From the NCBI GenBank assembly GCA_965249955.1, contig OZ252261.1, forward strand, positions 1,426,001-1,490,000: 64,000 nucleotides of DNA, given 5' to 3'. Every line of letters begins with the position of its first letter. Position 1 is the stretch's first letter. The position numbers were made by a program, and so were the translations under genes. The stretch is from SB11 sp965249955. GTDB taxonomy: Bacteria; Bacteroidota; Bacteroidia; UBA8524. The notes beneath the pieces were generated by a model. The model had not been told where the DNA came from. It ran no database searches and worked only from the letters and a program-made list of their open reading frames with translations. Shown here piece after piece: positions 7,807-16,737 of this stretch.

Positions 7807-8949
7807 CTACCAACCCAATGACGCAGCTATCTCAGCACGTATGCTAGGGTTAGCACCCAATGCTAGTATTAATGATATTATAAGGCCTATAAAGGCGTAT
7901 AAAAAATCTTTGCCAATTAGTTTTAGTGCTTGCACCTTGTGCCCGTAACCTGTTTTCTTGCGCACCAAACTAATAGCTACTTCGCGCCCGCCAATTATAC
8001 CCAAAAACACCCAAGTAGTACTAAGCGGAATAGGACTTATAAATAGTTTGTATACCAAAAGTATTACATAAGTAAAATCTATAAGCGTAGCTGCACGTAC
8101 ATCGGCAATACCTTTCTTTTCACTCACCACACCTTGTATTTTATCACCACGCAGGTAAAACAACAAGGCCATTCCAATAAATATTACACCTGTAAAAATT
8201 ATAAACTGATACAGCTCTAGCTTGCGCGGCAAGTATACGGCAATATTTGCCCCATCTTGCATTAGCCATACTGCCCACAACGACCCACTAATAATCCATT
8301 GTGCCACTGCCCAGCCATTGTGCGCCTTGCGCATACTAAAGTATTTTTTTATTACGCTATACGATAAAGCCCATACCGCAAACGATACTATAAAAGCTAA
8401 TCCGTAGCCCGTAACACTTTTAAATACTACCGAAGAAATACCACTTGTATCGGCACTAAAAACACTAAGTAATAAAAACGTAGTAGAAACCGGCATACGC
8501 AAACGCGTAAGTATTATAAGCACCAAAGGTGCTATAAGCTGGAAGTATGAAAACTGTGTTGGCTGAGGGTATTTGGTATTGCCTGCATCATCAATAAGGC
8601 GGTGGTAGGTTACATCACCATCGTAATATATATAGCTAAAGGTAAGCGTGGCTATAAGTATACCACCCGTAAACAACCAAAGCACCCACCATTTGCGGTG
8701 CTTATTACTCTCTATAAATGTACCTAGCGATTGTATACTGTCGTTGGCAACGGCAGCGTAAGCCGTAAAAGCAAAACCAAACCACATTGATACCCTCCAG
8801 TTAAGGGTTGCAAACCCCGCTGCTATAAAGGCAATACCTATAAAAATTAAAAAAGTACGTTCTTTTAATAAGCGTTCAAAAACGTTTAAGTAAACGGTTT
8901 CTTGCCTTTTGGCGTGCTTTGCGTGTTTATTGTGCTTTTTTTTGCTCAT
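7807..8949 (-). CDS. PiT-family-like membrane transporter (phosphate permease-like)
   Basis: A 380-residue protein with roughly ten membrane segments. Two copies of a PiT-like signature are visible: VANDSIQSLGTFI near residue 70 together with MPVSTTFLLLSVFS, and QDGANIAVYLPR together with PLSTTWVFLGIIGGREVAIS, resembling the GANDVAN and PVSTTxxxxG motifs of inorganic phosphate transporters. The His/Lys-rich N-terminus (KKKHNKHAKHAKR) is cytosolic by the positive-inside rule. I chose the ATG at 8949; the longer frame to 8982 starts with a TTG inside a promoter box. Substrate is inferred only. Confidence 0.6.
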   Translation of the reverse strand: MSKKKHNKHAKHAKRQETVYLNVFERLLKERTFLIFIGIAFIAAGFATLNWRVSMWFGFAFTAYAAVANDSIQSLGTFIESNKHRKWWVLWLFTGGILIATLTFSYIYYDGDVTYHRLIDDAGNTKYPQPTQFSYFQLIAPLVLIILTRLRMPVSTTFLLLSVFSADTSGISSVVFKSVTGYGLAFIVSFAVWALSYSVIKKYFSMRKAHNGWAVAQWIISGSLWAVWLMQDGANIAVYLPRKLELYQFIIFTGVIFIGMALLFYLRGDKIQGVVSEKKGIADVRAATLIDFTYVILLVYKLFISPIPLSTTWVFLGIIGGREVAISLVRKKTGYGHKVQALKLIGKDFLYAFIGLIISLILALGANPSIRAEIAASLGW

Positions 8950-8979
8950 TTTATTGCCCTTTGGGGCTAAAAAACGGCT

Positions 8980-8987
8980 CAAAAGTA
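8980..8987 (-). promoter_or_regulatory. -7 promoter box of the PiT-like gene
   Basis: TACTTTTG on the - strand fits TAnnTTTG. It lies about 30 bases before the ATG at 8949; no clear -33 box is seen. Confidence 0.4.
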
Positions 8988-9063
8988 ACCGTGCAATGCA
9001 CCTCGCTGTGTTAAGAATTTGTTAATTGTTTGATAACAGAAGGTAAAGAACCTCTAAGAAGCA

Positions 9064-9858
9064 CTATTTAATAGTTTCTAAATATACCTTGTACTCTTTC
9101 ACAGCATCGTATATGGCTTGGGCAACTTCCTTTTTGCCGCTTTCTGAAGATAAATAAGCGCGCTCGGTTGCATTTGATATAAAACCTGTTTCTACCAACA
9201 CACTGGGCATTGCTGTTTTCCAAAGCACTAAAAAGCCCGCTTGTTTCACTCCCCTACTTCTTTTCACCTTTTTACGCTCGCTAAGTTTGCCTTCTATACT
9301 GGCAGCAAGGTGAAGACTTTGATCTAAAAAAGCATTTTGATAAAAACTGAAAATAATATGTGCCTCAGGCGAATTGGGGTCGAACCCCTCATATTCTTCT
9401 TTCTTTTCGTAATCTTCTTCGTACAAAATTGCCGAATTTTCACGCTTAGCCACATCAAGGTTGCCCTCGCTTTTGTGTAAACCCATTACATAGGTTTCAC
9501 TACCGTGTGCCGATGAATTTCCATTATGGTTACAGTGTATCGAGATAAAAATATCAGCTTTATTACGATTGGCTATTTCGGGACGTTCGCGCAATTCAAC
9601 ACTTTTATCACTATCGCGGGTATAAACCACCTTCACATCCTTCATATTATCGGCAAACAATTTGCCCAATTTTTTTGCAATATCAAGGGTAATGGTTTTC
9701 TCTTGAACGTTTTTTGATATAGAACCCGGATCTCTACCACCGTGCCCTGCATCAATCACTATGGTTAGTGCAGTATCATTAACAGAAGGGCTGCCCGAAA
9801 ACGATGTGAATACCCCCAGAACTAATAATGAAAGAAATATGTGTACAACACTTTTCAT
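9064..9858 (-). CDS. N-acetylmuramoyl-L-alanine amidase (Amidase_3)
   Basis: Zinc hydrolase that cuts the bond between MurNAc and the L-alanine of the stem peptide; acts in the periplasm. It has an N-terminal signal sequence (LSLLVLGVFTSFSGS). Zinc and catalytic residues are all present in order: His in VIDAGHGGRDPG, Glu in SVELRERPEIAN, His in DIFISIHCNHN, and Glu in VLVETGFISN near the C-terminus. Length is 264 residues, with no SPOR or LysM domain attached. It is divergent from lptD, a pairing that places wall and envelope genes together. Confidence 0.92.
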   Translation of the reverse strand: MKSVVHIFLSLLVLGVFTSFSGSPSVNDTALTIVIDAGHGGRDPGSISKNVQEKTITLDIAKKLGKLFADNMKDVKVVYTRDSDKSVELRERPEIANRNKADIFISIHCNHNGNSSAHGSETYVMGLHKSEGNLDVAKRENSAILYEEDYEKKEEYEGFDPNSPEAHIIFSFYQNAFLDQSLHLAASIEGKLSERKKVKRSRGVKQAGFLVLWKTAMPSVLVETGFISNATERAYLSSESGKKEVAQAIYDAVKEYKVYLETIK

Positions 9859-9875
9859 TTAATTGTTTGTAGCCT

Positions 9876-9883
9876 TACCTTTG
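9876..9883 (+). promoter_or_regulatory. Candidate -7 box for lptD
   Basis: TACCTTTG matches TAnnTTTG about 60 bases before the chosen TTG start at 9943. There is no convincing -33 partner. Confidence 0.35.
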
Positions 9884-9942
9884 AAACGCTTGTAAGTGCG
9901 GCATTATTATTGAGCTTGCAAGATACCCAACTTAACGCTGGC

Positions 9943-12567
9943 TTGAAAAAAACGGTAAATTATTTTATCCTTTATGGATTGTTAATTTCTGCTATACTGT
10001 ACAATACACCTGTACAGGGACAAGTTCTACCCCCTGACACAGCGGGTGTAGATAGCCTTGTGCTGCCCCAAACAAACAATAACGACTCGCTAAAAAAGGC
10101 CGGCTTTAAACCTTCGCTTTTCGACTCTAAAGTTCATTACAAAGCTAAAGATTCTATTTTTATCGATTTACCTGCTCGTAGGGTATACCTATATGGCGAA
10201 GCAGAGGTAATTTACGGAAAAATAAACCTAAAAGGGGCAAACATTAACATCAATTTTATTACTAAAGAAATTTTTGCTGAGTACACTCTTGATAGTAATG
10301 CGGCAAAAATGGGTTTAGCTACTTTTAATGATGGTGGCCAAGAAATAACAGCCGACCGCATAGGTTATAACTTTGAAACAAAACGCGCCAAAATAAGCAA
10401 CTTGGTGATGAAGGAGGGTGAGGGCATTATATATGGAAGCAAGGTAAAAAAGGATGAACACGACCATATATATGTGGGCGATGCTAAATACACTACCTGC
10501 AATGCCGATCATCCGCATTTTTATATACACTCATCAAGGTTAAAAATTATACCGGGCAAGCAAATAGTTACAGGCCCTGCCAATTTGGTTATTGCTGATG
10601 TACCTACCCCGCTTTGGGTTCCTTTTGGTTTTTTCCCTGTTAGGCAAGGAAGAAAATCGGGAATATTGATGCCGGGTTATGGGTTCTCGCCGGGGCAAGG
10701 GTACTTTCTTCGGAATGGCGGTTACTATTTTGGCATAAGCGATTATTTTGACCTTGCGCTTACGGGTGATATTTTTACACAGGGAACTTGGGCTACCCGA
10801 CTTGCCAGCAGCTATGCCAAACGCTACAAGTATAGTGGTAACATACAAATATCATACGCCAACAACCAACGTGGCACACCTGAAGATGTTGATTTTACCC
10901 GCACACGAAACTATAACATAGTATGGAACCACAGGCTAGACCAAAAAGCGCGCCCCAATACCAACTTTAATGCTAGTGTAAACTACCAAAGCCCTACCTA
11001 CCAGCAGCTAAACTCGTACAACCCTGCCAACATTATACAAAGTCAAGTAAACTCAAGCATCAACTATAATAAAATAATGGGCGGGGGCAAATACAGCTTG
11101 GGGCTTACTACATCTGCATCGCAAAACAACCAAACCAAAGCGGTAAACCTTACACTGCCCCAACTTACGTTTGATGTATTGCGTTTTTTCCCTTTTAAAC
11201 GAAAAGTACAAATTGGCGAAAAACGTTGGTACGAAAGTATTGGGGTAAATTATAGTTTCAACGCTCAAAACAATATTAACACCACCGATTCATTATTATT
11301 TCGCCAAGAAACTATTGATAATATGCAAAACGGAGGTATACACCGTGCTGCACTTAATACACAATTTAAAGTACTAAAATGGTTTTCGCTAAGCCCGCAA
11401 CTAAGCGTAAACGAGTACTGGTATTTACAAAACATACATAAAACTTTTAATGCCGATAGTAACCGTATTGAAGTAGATACTTTAAAAGAATTTAGTCGTG
11501 CCGCTGACTTTACTTTTAGCACCAACTTGGGTACTATGCTTTATGGAACTAAATACTTTAAAAACAGCCGAAAACTAAAGGCCATTCGCCATGTAATGAC
11601 TATTAATGCAGGGCTAAGTTTCCGTCCTGATTTTTCAGACGACGAGTTTGGTATATATAAAAAGGTGAGGCAAGACACGGCAAGAACTGAACAGCAACTA
11701 TACTCAAAATTTGAAGGTGGAATTTTTGGAGGGCCCGCTTCAGGACGTCAAGGCTCATTAAATTTTAGTATTAATAACAACCTTGAAGCCAAATGGCGCA
11801 CCTACAACGATACTGGCTACGAGGATAAAAAAATAAAACTGATAGAGAGTTTTAATATCTCAACCGGCTATAACTTTTTTGCCGATAATAATAAACTTTC
11901 ACCCATTAGTGCCAATGCACGTACAGTATTATTTAAGCAACTTAATATATTACTAAACGGCTTTACATTTAACCCCTATACGTACGATAGCGCAGGACGC
12001 ATAGAGGATAAATATTTGGTAAATGAAACGGGGCAACTAGCCCGATTAACCAGTGGCTCGGTAGCGGTTAGTACTTCTATTAATTCGACCATGTTTGATG
12101 GAAAAACAGACGAGCGAGATAAGCAAGCACCACAACCGGGTGTAAATACGCTGCAACGCGCCGCCTTGGCATCAAATCCATACCTTACTTCATACGAATT
12201 GGCTTTGCTGAGCAACATGGGTAATTTTGTTGATTTTAAAATTCCTTGGAGCTTAAGCTTAAACTATAATTACAGCTATAACAAGCCCACTGCGGTTAAA
12301 ACCATTACACAAACCATAATGTTTAGCGGTGATATGAACCTGACGGAGAACTGGAAAGTTGCCTTTAACTCGGGTTATGATTTAAAACGCAAAGAGGTGA
12401 ACCTAACCAGTATTGATTTTTACCGCCAACTACACTGTTGGGAGTTTAGACTGAGTTGGATACCCTTGGGGCCTCGCCAATATTTCCTTTTCAACCTAAA
12501 TGTAAAATCGAGCATTTTGCAAGATTTGAAAATAAACCGTCGCCGCGATTGGTTTGATAATAATTAA
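9943..12567 (+). CDS. lptD: LptD-like LPS assembly outer-membrane protein
   Basis: Outer-membrane barrel that places lipopolysaccharide at the cell surface. After a signal peptide (KKTVNYFILYGLLISAILY, ending VQGQ) come the OstA/LptA-like beta-jellyroll repeats (IFIDLPARRVYLYGEAEVIYG, then ISNLVMKEGEGIIYG) and a long C-terminal barrel with VTGPANLVIADVPTPLWVPFGFFP, the conserved LptD segment. I propose the TTG at 9943 as start: it gives a proper signal peptide and 874 residues. The longest frame starts at a GTG (9841) and would overlap the divergent amidase by 18 bases. Confidence 0.85.
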   Translation: MKKTVNYFILYGLLISAILYNTPVQGQVLPPDTAGVDSLVLPQTNNNDSLKKAGFKPSLFDSKVHYKAKDSIFIDLPARRVYLYGEAEVIYGKINLKGANININFITKEIFAEYTLDSNAAKMGLATFNDGGQEITADRIGYNFETKRAKISNLVMKEGEGIIYGSKVKKDEHDHIYVGDAKYTTCNADHPHFYIHSSRLKIIPGKQIVTGPANLVIADVPTPLWVPFGFFPVRQGRKSGILMPGYGFSPGQGYFLRNGGYYFGISDYFDLALTGDIFTQGTWATRLASSYAKRYKYSGNIQISYANNQRGTPEDVDFTRTRNYNIVWNHRLDQKARPNTNFNASVNYQSPTYQQLNSYNPANIIQSQVNSSINYNKIMGGGKYSLGLTTSASQNNQTKAVNLTLPQLTFDVLRFFPFKRKVQIGEKRWYESIGVNYSFNAQNNINTTDSLLFRQETIDNMQNGGIHRAALNTQFKVLKWFSLSPQLSVNEYWYLQNIHKTFNADSNRIEVDTLKEFSRAADFTFSTNLGTMLYGTKYFKNSRKLKAIRHVMTINAGLSFRPDFSDDEFGIYKKVRQDTARTEQQLYSKFEGGIFGGPASGRQGSLNFSINNNLEAKWRTYNDTGYEDKKIKLIESFNISTGYNFFADNNKLSPISANARTVLFKQLNILLNGFTFNPYTYDSAGRIEDKYLVNETGQLARLTSGSVAVSTSINSTMFDGKTDERDKQAPQPGVNTLQRAALASNPYLTSYELALLSNMGNFVDFKIPWSLSLNYNYSYNKPTAVKTITQTIMFSGDMNLTENWKVAFNSGYDLKRKEVNLTSIDFYRQLHCWEFRLSWIPLGPRQYFLFNLNVKSSILQDLKINRRRDWFDNN

Positions 12568-12623
12568 TAACATATAACCATAGGGCTATATGCCCAACCA
12601 AAATATATTTAATTAGCTTTTTG

Positions 12624-12631
12624 TAAATTTG
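12624..12631 (+). promoter_or_regulatory. -7 box abutting the DUF493 start
   Basis: TAAATTTG matches TAnnTTTG. The start codon A at 12636 is five bases after the last G, so the transcript is predicted to be leaderless. Confidence 0.5.
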
Positions 12632-12635
12632 CCCA

Positions 12636-12914
12636 ATGCCAGAAGAACACGATGCATATAAATCGCTGTTAGACCGTTTATACCTTTACTCAGAGTGGCC
12701 CTCGCTATATCGGTTTAAGTTTATTTTTAAAAACGACCCTCAAACGGCTTTAACTGTAGAGAGTTGGTTTGATAAAGTAGTGAAGAAAAGCTACATGCAA
12801 TCAAGCGCAAAAAACTACCAAAGCCTTACTATTGATGTTGATATGAAAACCCCTGAGGAGGTAATAGAAATATACAAAAAAGGGGCTGAAATTGACGGTT
12901 TGGTAATGCTTTAG
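12636..12914 (+). CDS. DUF493 (YbeD-like) family protein
   Basis: A 92-residue protein of the DUF493 family, a small ACT-like alpha/beta fold. Seen: YRFKFIFKN (the family's 'yp~~f~~KvI' strand), then SSAKNYQSLTIDVDMKTPEEVIEIYK, matching the 'S~~gkY~s~t~~~~~~~~e~~~~iY' pattern. E. coli YbeD lies with lipoate genes, but nothing here supports that role. It follows lptD by 68 bases and has its own promoter box. Confidence 0.75.
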   Translation: MPEEHDAYKSLLDRLYLYSEWPSLYRFKFIFKNDPQTALTVESWFDKVVKKSYMQSSAKNYQSLTIDVDMKTPEEVIEIYKKGAEIDGLVML

Positions 12915-12922
12915 TGAACAAA

Positions 12923-13339
12923 CTATACCAGTTGACTATTTATTTCAATTTTTCCGCTAAGTATTTTTGCCACTGGGCAGGCTTTTGCCACTTGCAGCAA
13001 TCGTTGACGTTGCCCATCATCAAGGTTACCTGTTAGTTTCAAACGACGTGTAAACACCGTGTGTTTTCCGTGTTCAGTGCTCTCTTGCTCCATATTCAAT
13101 TGCACATCAACATGCTGCAAATCCCACAGCTTTCTATCTGCATACATACGCAAAGTTATAGCAGTACAACTGCCAAGGCTTGCCAACAGCAACTCGTAGG
13201 GAGCAAAGCCCAAATCGCTGCCGCCATCTTCAATGGGTTCATCAGCTATTAAAACATGCCCTCGTGCATATGCCTGTGCAGTATATTTTTGCCGCCCCAA
13301 CGCCACCTGTACATCACTTTTAAGTAGTTTGTTCATCAT
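12923..13339 (-). CDS. OsmC/Ohr-family peroxidase-like protein
   Basis: A 138-residue OsmC-fold protein, a thiol peroxidase family acting on organic hydroperoxides. The two redox cysteines are present: one in LLASLGSCTAITLRMYADRK and one in AKACPVAKILSG. The YAxGHxxxADEP start is typical of the YhfA-like OsmC subgroup, more than of Ohr itself. The start codon overlaps the stop of the upstream gene by four bases (13336-13339), so the two are co-transcribed and probably translationally coupled. Confidence 0.88.
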   Translation of the reverse strand: MMNKLLKSDVQVALGRQKYTAQAYARGHVLIADEPIEDGGSDLGFAPYELLLASLGSCTAITLRMYADRKLWDLQHVDVQLNMEQESTEHGKHTVFTRRLKLTGNLDDGQRQRLLQVAKACPVAKILSGKIEINSQLV

Positions 13340-13626
13340 TGTTTCAACGCACTTTCAATCTCACTAGGCAAACTATCCGGAGAGCCATAATGCTCAACAA
13401 ACTTTATCTTTGAATTTAATCGGGTAAACTTTTCTTTAAATTCTTTACGGGCGGCCTCACCCACACCACCGCCAATTACCACAACATCAAACTTTTCTAT
13501 GGCAAAAATTGCCAATGCACCGCTGTTTTGGGTTTCACCTCTAGCCGTATAGCCGTGCTGTCGTAAAAAATGCAACACAGTCTCCATGTGGGCAGGATGG
13601 CGGCCTATAACCAATACATTTGCCAT
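13336..13626 (-). CDS. Small Rossmann/receiver-like protein, unknown function
   Basis: A 96-residue alpha/beta protein: NVLVIGRHPAHMETVLHFLRQHGY, then KFDVVVIGGGVGEAARKEF and IKFVEHYGSPDSL. The strand-helix pattern resembles a response-regulator receiver without the acidic pocket: the second strand ends VVVIGGG where a phosphorylatable Asp would be. It is therefore not a normal phospho-receiver. First gene of a two-gene operon with the OsmC protein (4-base overlap). Confidence 0.65.
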   Translation of the reverse strand: MANVLVIGRHPAHMETVLHFLRQHGYTARGETQNSGALAIFAIEKFDVVVIGGGVGEAARKEFKEKFTRLNSKIKFVEHYGSPDSLPSEIESALKQ

Positions 13627-13657
13627 AATGGGTTTTCTTTTTTCAATCGGTAAGATA

Positions 13658-13689
13658 CAAAAAAACCCTTAGGCATAAAAACCTAAGGG
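13658..13689 (-). terminator. Terminator of the MarR gene
   Basis: On the - strand CCCTTAGG, an 8-base loop, CCTAAGGG, then seven T (13665-13659). It separates the MarR gene from the OsmC operon, so they are not one transcript by default. Confidence 0.85.
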
Positions 13690-13716
13690 CTGTATAGCTT
13701 GGTAAAAGCCAATAAC

Positions 13717-14193
13717 TTATTTTGTGTCTTCTACTTCAGGTTGATTTTTTAGCAATTTGCCTAATGCTTTGGTAAGCGCCTTTTCATTTTTAGCCGCAGG
13801 CAGAAAAAATTCAGCTTCAAAAGCTTCAACCACCACTTTTGCTTTTTCGTACATTTCAATACCCTTTGGTGTTACGGTAATTTTTTTTGCCCTATTATCC
13901 GTCTTTAAGTCGGCACGTTTAAGCAATTTTTTAGTTTCCAACGTTCTAAGCACTTTAGATACCATCATTTTATCTGTATTGGTATCTTGCGCCAGTTTTA
14001 TTTGGGTAATGTCATCTTCGCCGTTACTCAGTTCACAAGCAGATTGAAGAAGTAAATATTGAGCGTGGGTCAAATCAAGAGGTAAAAGTGCTTTCCGTAG
14101 TTCTCTTTGCCATAAATTACAAACTTGCCACAAAGTAAAACCTGTGGTTTGTGTTAAATTTTGTTTTTTTTGACTGCTTCCTTTCTTTTTCAT
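13717..14193 (-). CDS. MarR-family transcriptional regulator
   Basis: A 158-residue winged-helix repressor. Seen: the dimerisation helix (WQRELRKALLPLDLTHAQYLLLQS), the HTH (ITQIKLAQDTNTDKMMVSKVLRTLETKKLLKR) and the wing (DNRAKKITVTPKG). The C-terminal tail is acidic and charged. One Cys sits in the first helix (LWQVCNLW), but not at the position of the sensing Cys of OhrR. A perfect palindrome just upstream is a likely self-operator. Confidence 0.88.
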   Translation of the reverse strand: MKKKGSSQKKQNLTQTTGFTLWQVCNLWQRELRKALLPLDLTHAQYLLLQSACELSNGEDDITQIKLAQDTNTDKMMVSKVLRTLETKKLLKRADLKTDNRAKKITVTPKGIEMYEKAKVVVEAFEAEFFLPAAKNEKALTKALGKLLKNQPEVEDTK

Positions 14194-14205
14194 AGTTTAA
14201 TAATA

Positions 14206-14215
14206 AGCGTACGCT
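14206..14215. promoter_or_regulatory. Possible MarR operator
   Basis: AGCGTACGCT is a perfect 10-bp palindrome 13 bases upstream of the MarR start and 61 bases upstream of the divergent lipoprotein gene, where a self-repressor would bind. Confidence 0.4.
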
Positions 14216-14275
14216 ACAATACTGTTAAAAAAATTAAATAATAGTTCTATAAAATCGACTAAATACCCTTTTTAC

Positions 14276-15097
14276 ATGAGAAATAGTAAATGGCTTTACC
14301 TATTGACGATAATTTTTACCTTAGGGTTTATAACCGCCTGTGAAGAAAATACAACGAACCAAGATGCGCGTTGGTATCCACCTGCAGAAAAAACAGGAAA
14401 AAACACTAATAATAAACCTAAAAACATATACGGGCATTGGGTTTGCGATGATTTTATAAATTTGGTAAAAGCACGCAAAACGGTAAGAGGTATCCGTCAC
14501 CGCCCATTTTTTTTAGAGATTGTTTTTAATCCTGATTTTGGCGACTCTGCATTATTAGTAACAGGCTATACAGATTTTAAGGCGGCATATACAAAAGCAG
14601 GGCAAGACTCTATTGTATTAAAAAATATTGTTTTGGGAAAAGACCTTATTCTTTTTGTTGATGAAGGTATGACACGCTTGCAGCTTGAAGATGTTTTGGT
14701 AGGCGAAAAAGCCGATGTACAAGCACATACATGGATGTTTAGCAAACAACAAAGTGCGCAAAAAAAAGGCATTATAAATTCTCTTACTAATAAAGAATTA
14801 ATGGCGGGAAATTATACACTAAAAGAAAAAACAGTACGCTTTTTAGAAAACGGCTCTGTAAGTGGTTTGCAAAACTATACTACCTACAATGTGTGCAATG
14901 GTGGCGATTGTTTTGGAAACACCCGCACTGATTTGGACATTATAGAATTGCAAGGCAATGGAAAAAACGAGCGAATGGCTTTTTTATCAAAAACCAATGA
15001 TTCGGTTTATTTGTATATGCTAAAACCTTTGGTGGTGAAGAATAAAACCTATTATGTGCCCGATAGTGTGGCGTATGGGCTTAAAAAAATTAGATAA
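14276..15097 (+). CDS. Predicted lipoprotein, unknown function
   Basis: A 273-residue protein with a lipoprotein signal peptide (LYLLTIIFTLGFITAC, lipobox ITAC, Cys22). The body starts with an Asn/Thr-rich linker, then IYGHWVCDDFINLVK, a start typical of lipocalin-like or META-like stability domains ('~G~W~~~~~'). It has a CNGGDCFGN pair of cysteines. No family is assigned. It is divergent from the MarR gene, which may control it, and converges on xerD with a 4-base gap. Confidence 0.6.
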   Translation: MRNSKWLYLLTIIFTLGFITACEENTTNQDARWYPPAEKTGKNTNNKPKNIYGHWVCDDFINLVKARKTVRGIRHRPFFLEIVFNPDFGDSALLVTGYTDFKAAYTKAGQDSIVLKNIVLGKDLILFVDEGMTRLQLEDVLVGEKADVQAHTWMFSKQQSAQKKGIINSLTNKELMAGNYTLKEKTVRFLENGSVSGLQNYTTYNVCNGGDCFGNTRTDLDIIELQGNGKNERMAFLSKTNDSVYLYMLKPLVVKNKTYYVPDSVAYGLKKIR

Positions 15098-15101
15098 TCG
15101 G

Positions 15102-16007
15102 TTACTTGCTTTGGCTGCGCGGATGAAATTGATCTATTACCGATTTTAGGTATTCTCTATCCAAATGGGTATAAATTTCGGTGGTGGTAATGCTCTCATG
15201 TCCCAGCATTTGCTGCACGGCACGCAAGTCGGCACCACCTTCTACCAAACTGGTGGCAAACGAATGGCGAAAGGTGTGCGGGCTTATTACTTTTCTAATT
15301 CCCGCTGCCGCCGCCAATTGCTTGGTGATTAAAAAAACCATTACACGGCTTAGTCGTTTACCCCTTCTGTTTAAAAATACAATGTCCTCCTCTCCCTTTT
15401 GTGGGCTTATTAGTTTGCGGTGGTGCTGTATGTATAGCAACACGCTTTGTTTTGCTTCATCGCCAATGGGCACTAGACGTTCTTTATTGCCTTTGCCCAC
15501 TACTTTTACAAACTCATCGTCAAAATACAAATTACTAAGTTTTAGCTCTACCAACTCGCTTACACGCAAACCGCAACTATACAGGGTTTCTATTAGGGCT
15601 TTATTTCGGTGGCCTTCGGGCAGGCTTAAATCTATTGCTGCCAACATACGGTCTATCTCGTGTAGATTAAGTACTGATGGTAGTTTTCGTCCCAGTTTGG
15701 GCATCTCAATCAACTCAGTAGGATCGTTCTCTACCTCATCTTCCAGCAAAAGGTATTTATAAAATGCACGTATGCCTGATATTATCCGTGCTTGCGATGT
15801 TGGGGTCATGCCCAAATCGGTAATCCACTTCAAAAAGCCTTTAAGATCGGTAGCGGTAACTTCTTGTGGCGATGGGCTGCGCCCCACTGTGCCGTAGTAT
15901 TGCCCCAGTTTTTCAATATCGTGCAAGTAGGCCGCAACTGAGTTTGGCGATAATGATTTCTCTAATTGCAAGTATTGTTTAAAACCTTGTAGGGTAGCTG
16001 GCCACAT
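15102..16007 (-). CDS. xerD: Tyrosine recombinase XerD
   Basis: Site-specific recombinase for chromosome dimer resolution. The 301-residue length is typical. N-terminal SAM-like core-binding domain (about 1-95: GFKQYLQLEKSLSPNSVAAY), then the catalytic domain with the full set: Arg in SCGLRVSELVELKL, Lys in GKGNKERLVP, HTFRHSFATSLVEGGADLR, GH in MLGHESITTTEIYTH, and the nucleophile Tyr in that last motif. No mobile element surrounds it, which favours the housekeeping role over an integrase. Confidence 0.9.
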   Translation of the reverse strand: MWPATLQGFKQYLQLEKSLSPNSVAAYLHDIEKLGQYYGTVGRSPSPQEVTATDLKGFLKWITDLGMTPTSQARIISGIRAFYKYLLLEDEVENDPTELIEMPKLGRKLPSVLNLHEIDRMLAAIDLSLPEGHRNKALIETLYSCGLRVSELVELKLSNLYFDDEFVKVVGKGNKERLVPIGDEAKQSVLLYIQHHRKLISPQKGEEDIVFLNRRGKRLSRVMVFLITKQLAAAAGIRKVISPHTFRHSFATSLVEGGADLRAVQQMLGHESITTTEIYTHLDREYLKSVIDQFHPRSQSK

Positions 16008-16011
16008 AGTG

Positions 16012-16019
16012 CAAAGTTA
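16012..16019 (-). promoter_or_regulatory. -7 box abutting the xerD start
   Basis: TAACTTTG on the - strand; the xerD ATG (16007) begins five bases after its last G, predicting a leaderless transcript. Confidence 0.5.
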
Positions 16020-16026
16020 ATGGACT

Positions 16027-16737
16027 TTAAGGCCTTAAAGGCACTAAAACTCCATTGCTGTATATAGGCACAATATCGGTAACATCAGTTTTTAGGCAAA
16101 TGGGTAAATCGTCAATGCCCAATCGCTCAAAACGTTGGGCGTGGTTGCTGTGTCGCATATAACCTTCAAGGTTTTGCGATGCGGTGAGAAACAGGTTTAA
16201 GGCTGCCACACAACTATCGCTTTCAAGGTCAAAGTGTTCTTTTATGGTATGTAGCACTGCACCTGCAAACACCGTGTCCTCAAGGTTAAATTTGTTTTTC
16301 CACCCTGCACAGGCTAAAATAACAGGCTGATTCCAGCCTATTAGCCAATTGCACAAAGCACTAATATTGGTAAAAGCGCCTGTTACAATTTTATCGGCAG
16401 TCAAACACTGGTTCAACATATAGGTGCCGTTGGTAGTTGTAAGCACTACGGTTTTACCGTTTACAATTTCGGGCGTAAAACTTTCGGGCGAGTTGCCCAA
16501 AGTAAAACCTTCGGCTACTAAGCCATCTCGCTCGGCAGCTACTACATAGTCGCCATCTAAATATTTTTTAGCCTCGCCGATACTTTCAATAGGGATAATG
16601 CGCTCTGCACCATTCATAAAGGCATAACACATGGTGGTGGTAGCACGTAGTATATCTATCACTACTACTACTTTGCCCTCTAAATCGTAGTATGGCACTA
16701 ATGCAGGCGAGAGGATTACTTCGGCTATTGGTTTCAC
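16027..16737 (-). CDS. comB: 2-phosphosulfolactate phosphatase (ComB family)
   Basis: A 236-residue ComB-family phosphatase; in methanogens it removes phosphate from 2-phosphosulfolactate on the way to coenzyme M. Seen: VVVVIDILRATTTMCYAFMNGA (the family's 'vDvlRAtTt~~~al~~Ga'), AAERDGLVAEGFTLGNSPESF, TTTNGT and LACAGWKNKFNLEDTVFAGA. The start codon is GTG. Bacteroidota lack coenzyme M; a role toward sulfonate or sulfonolipid precursors is only an inference. It lies 19 bases upstream of xerD on the same strand. Confidence 0.85.
   Translation of the reverse strand: MKPIAEVILSPALVPYYDLEGKVVVVIDILRATTTMCYAFMNGAERIIPIESIGEAKKYLDGDYVVAAERDGLVAEGFTLGNSPESFTPEIVNGKTVVLTTTNGTYMLNQCLTADKIVTGAFTNISALCNWLIGWNQPVILACAGWKNKFNLEDTVFAGAVLHTIKEHFDLESDSCVAALNLFLTASQNLEGYMRHSNHAQRFERLGIDDLPICLKTDVTDIVPIYSNGVLVPLRP

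Noticed and set aside
13336..14193. MarR plus OsmC as an OhrR-Ohr pair
   Set aside because: A strong terminator separates them, the OsmC protein is of the YhfA-like subgroup, and the first-helix Cys of the MarR protein is not at the OhrR sensing position.
15102..16007. Tyrosine recombinase as an integrase of a mobile element
   Set aside because: It has XerD length and motifs, and no attachment repeats, cargo or phage genes surround it.
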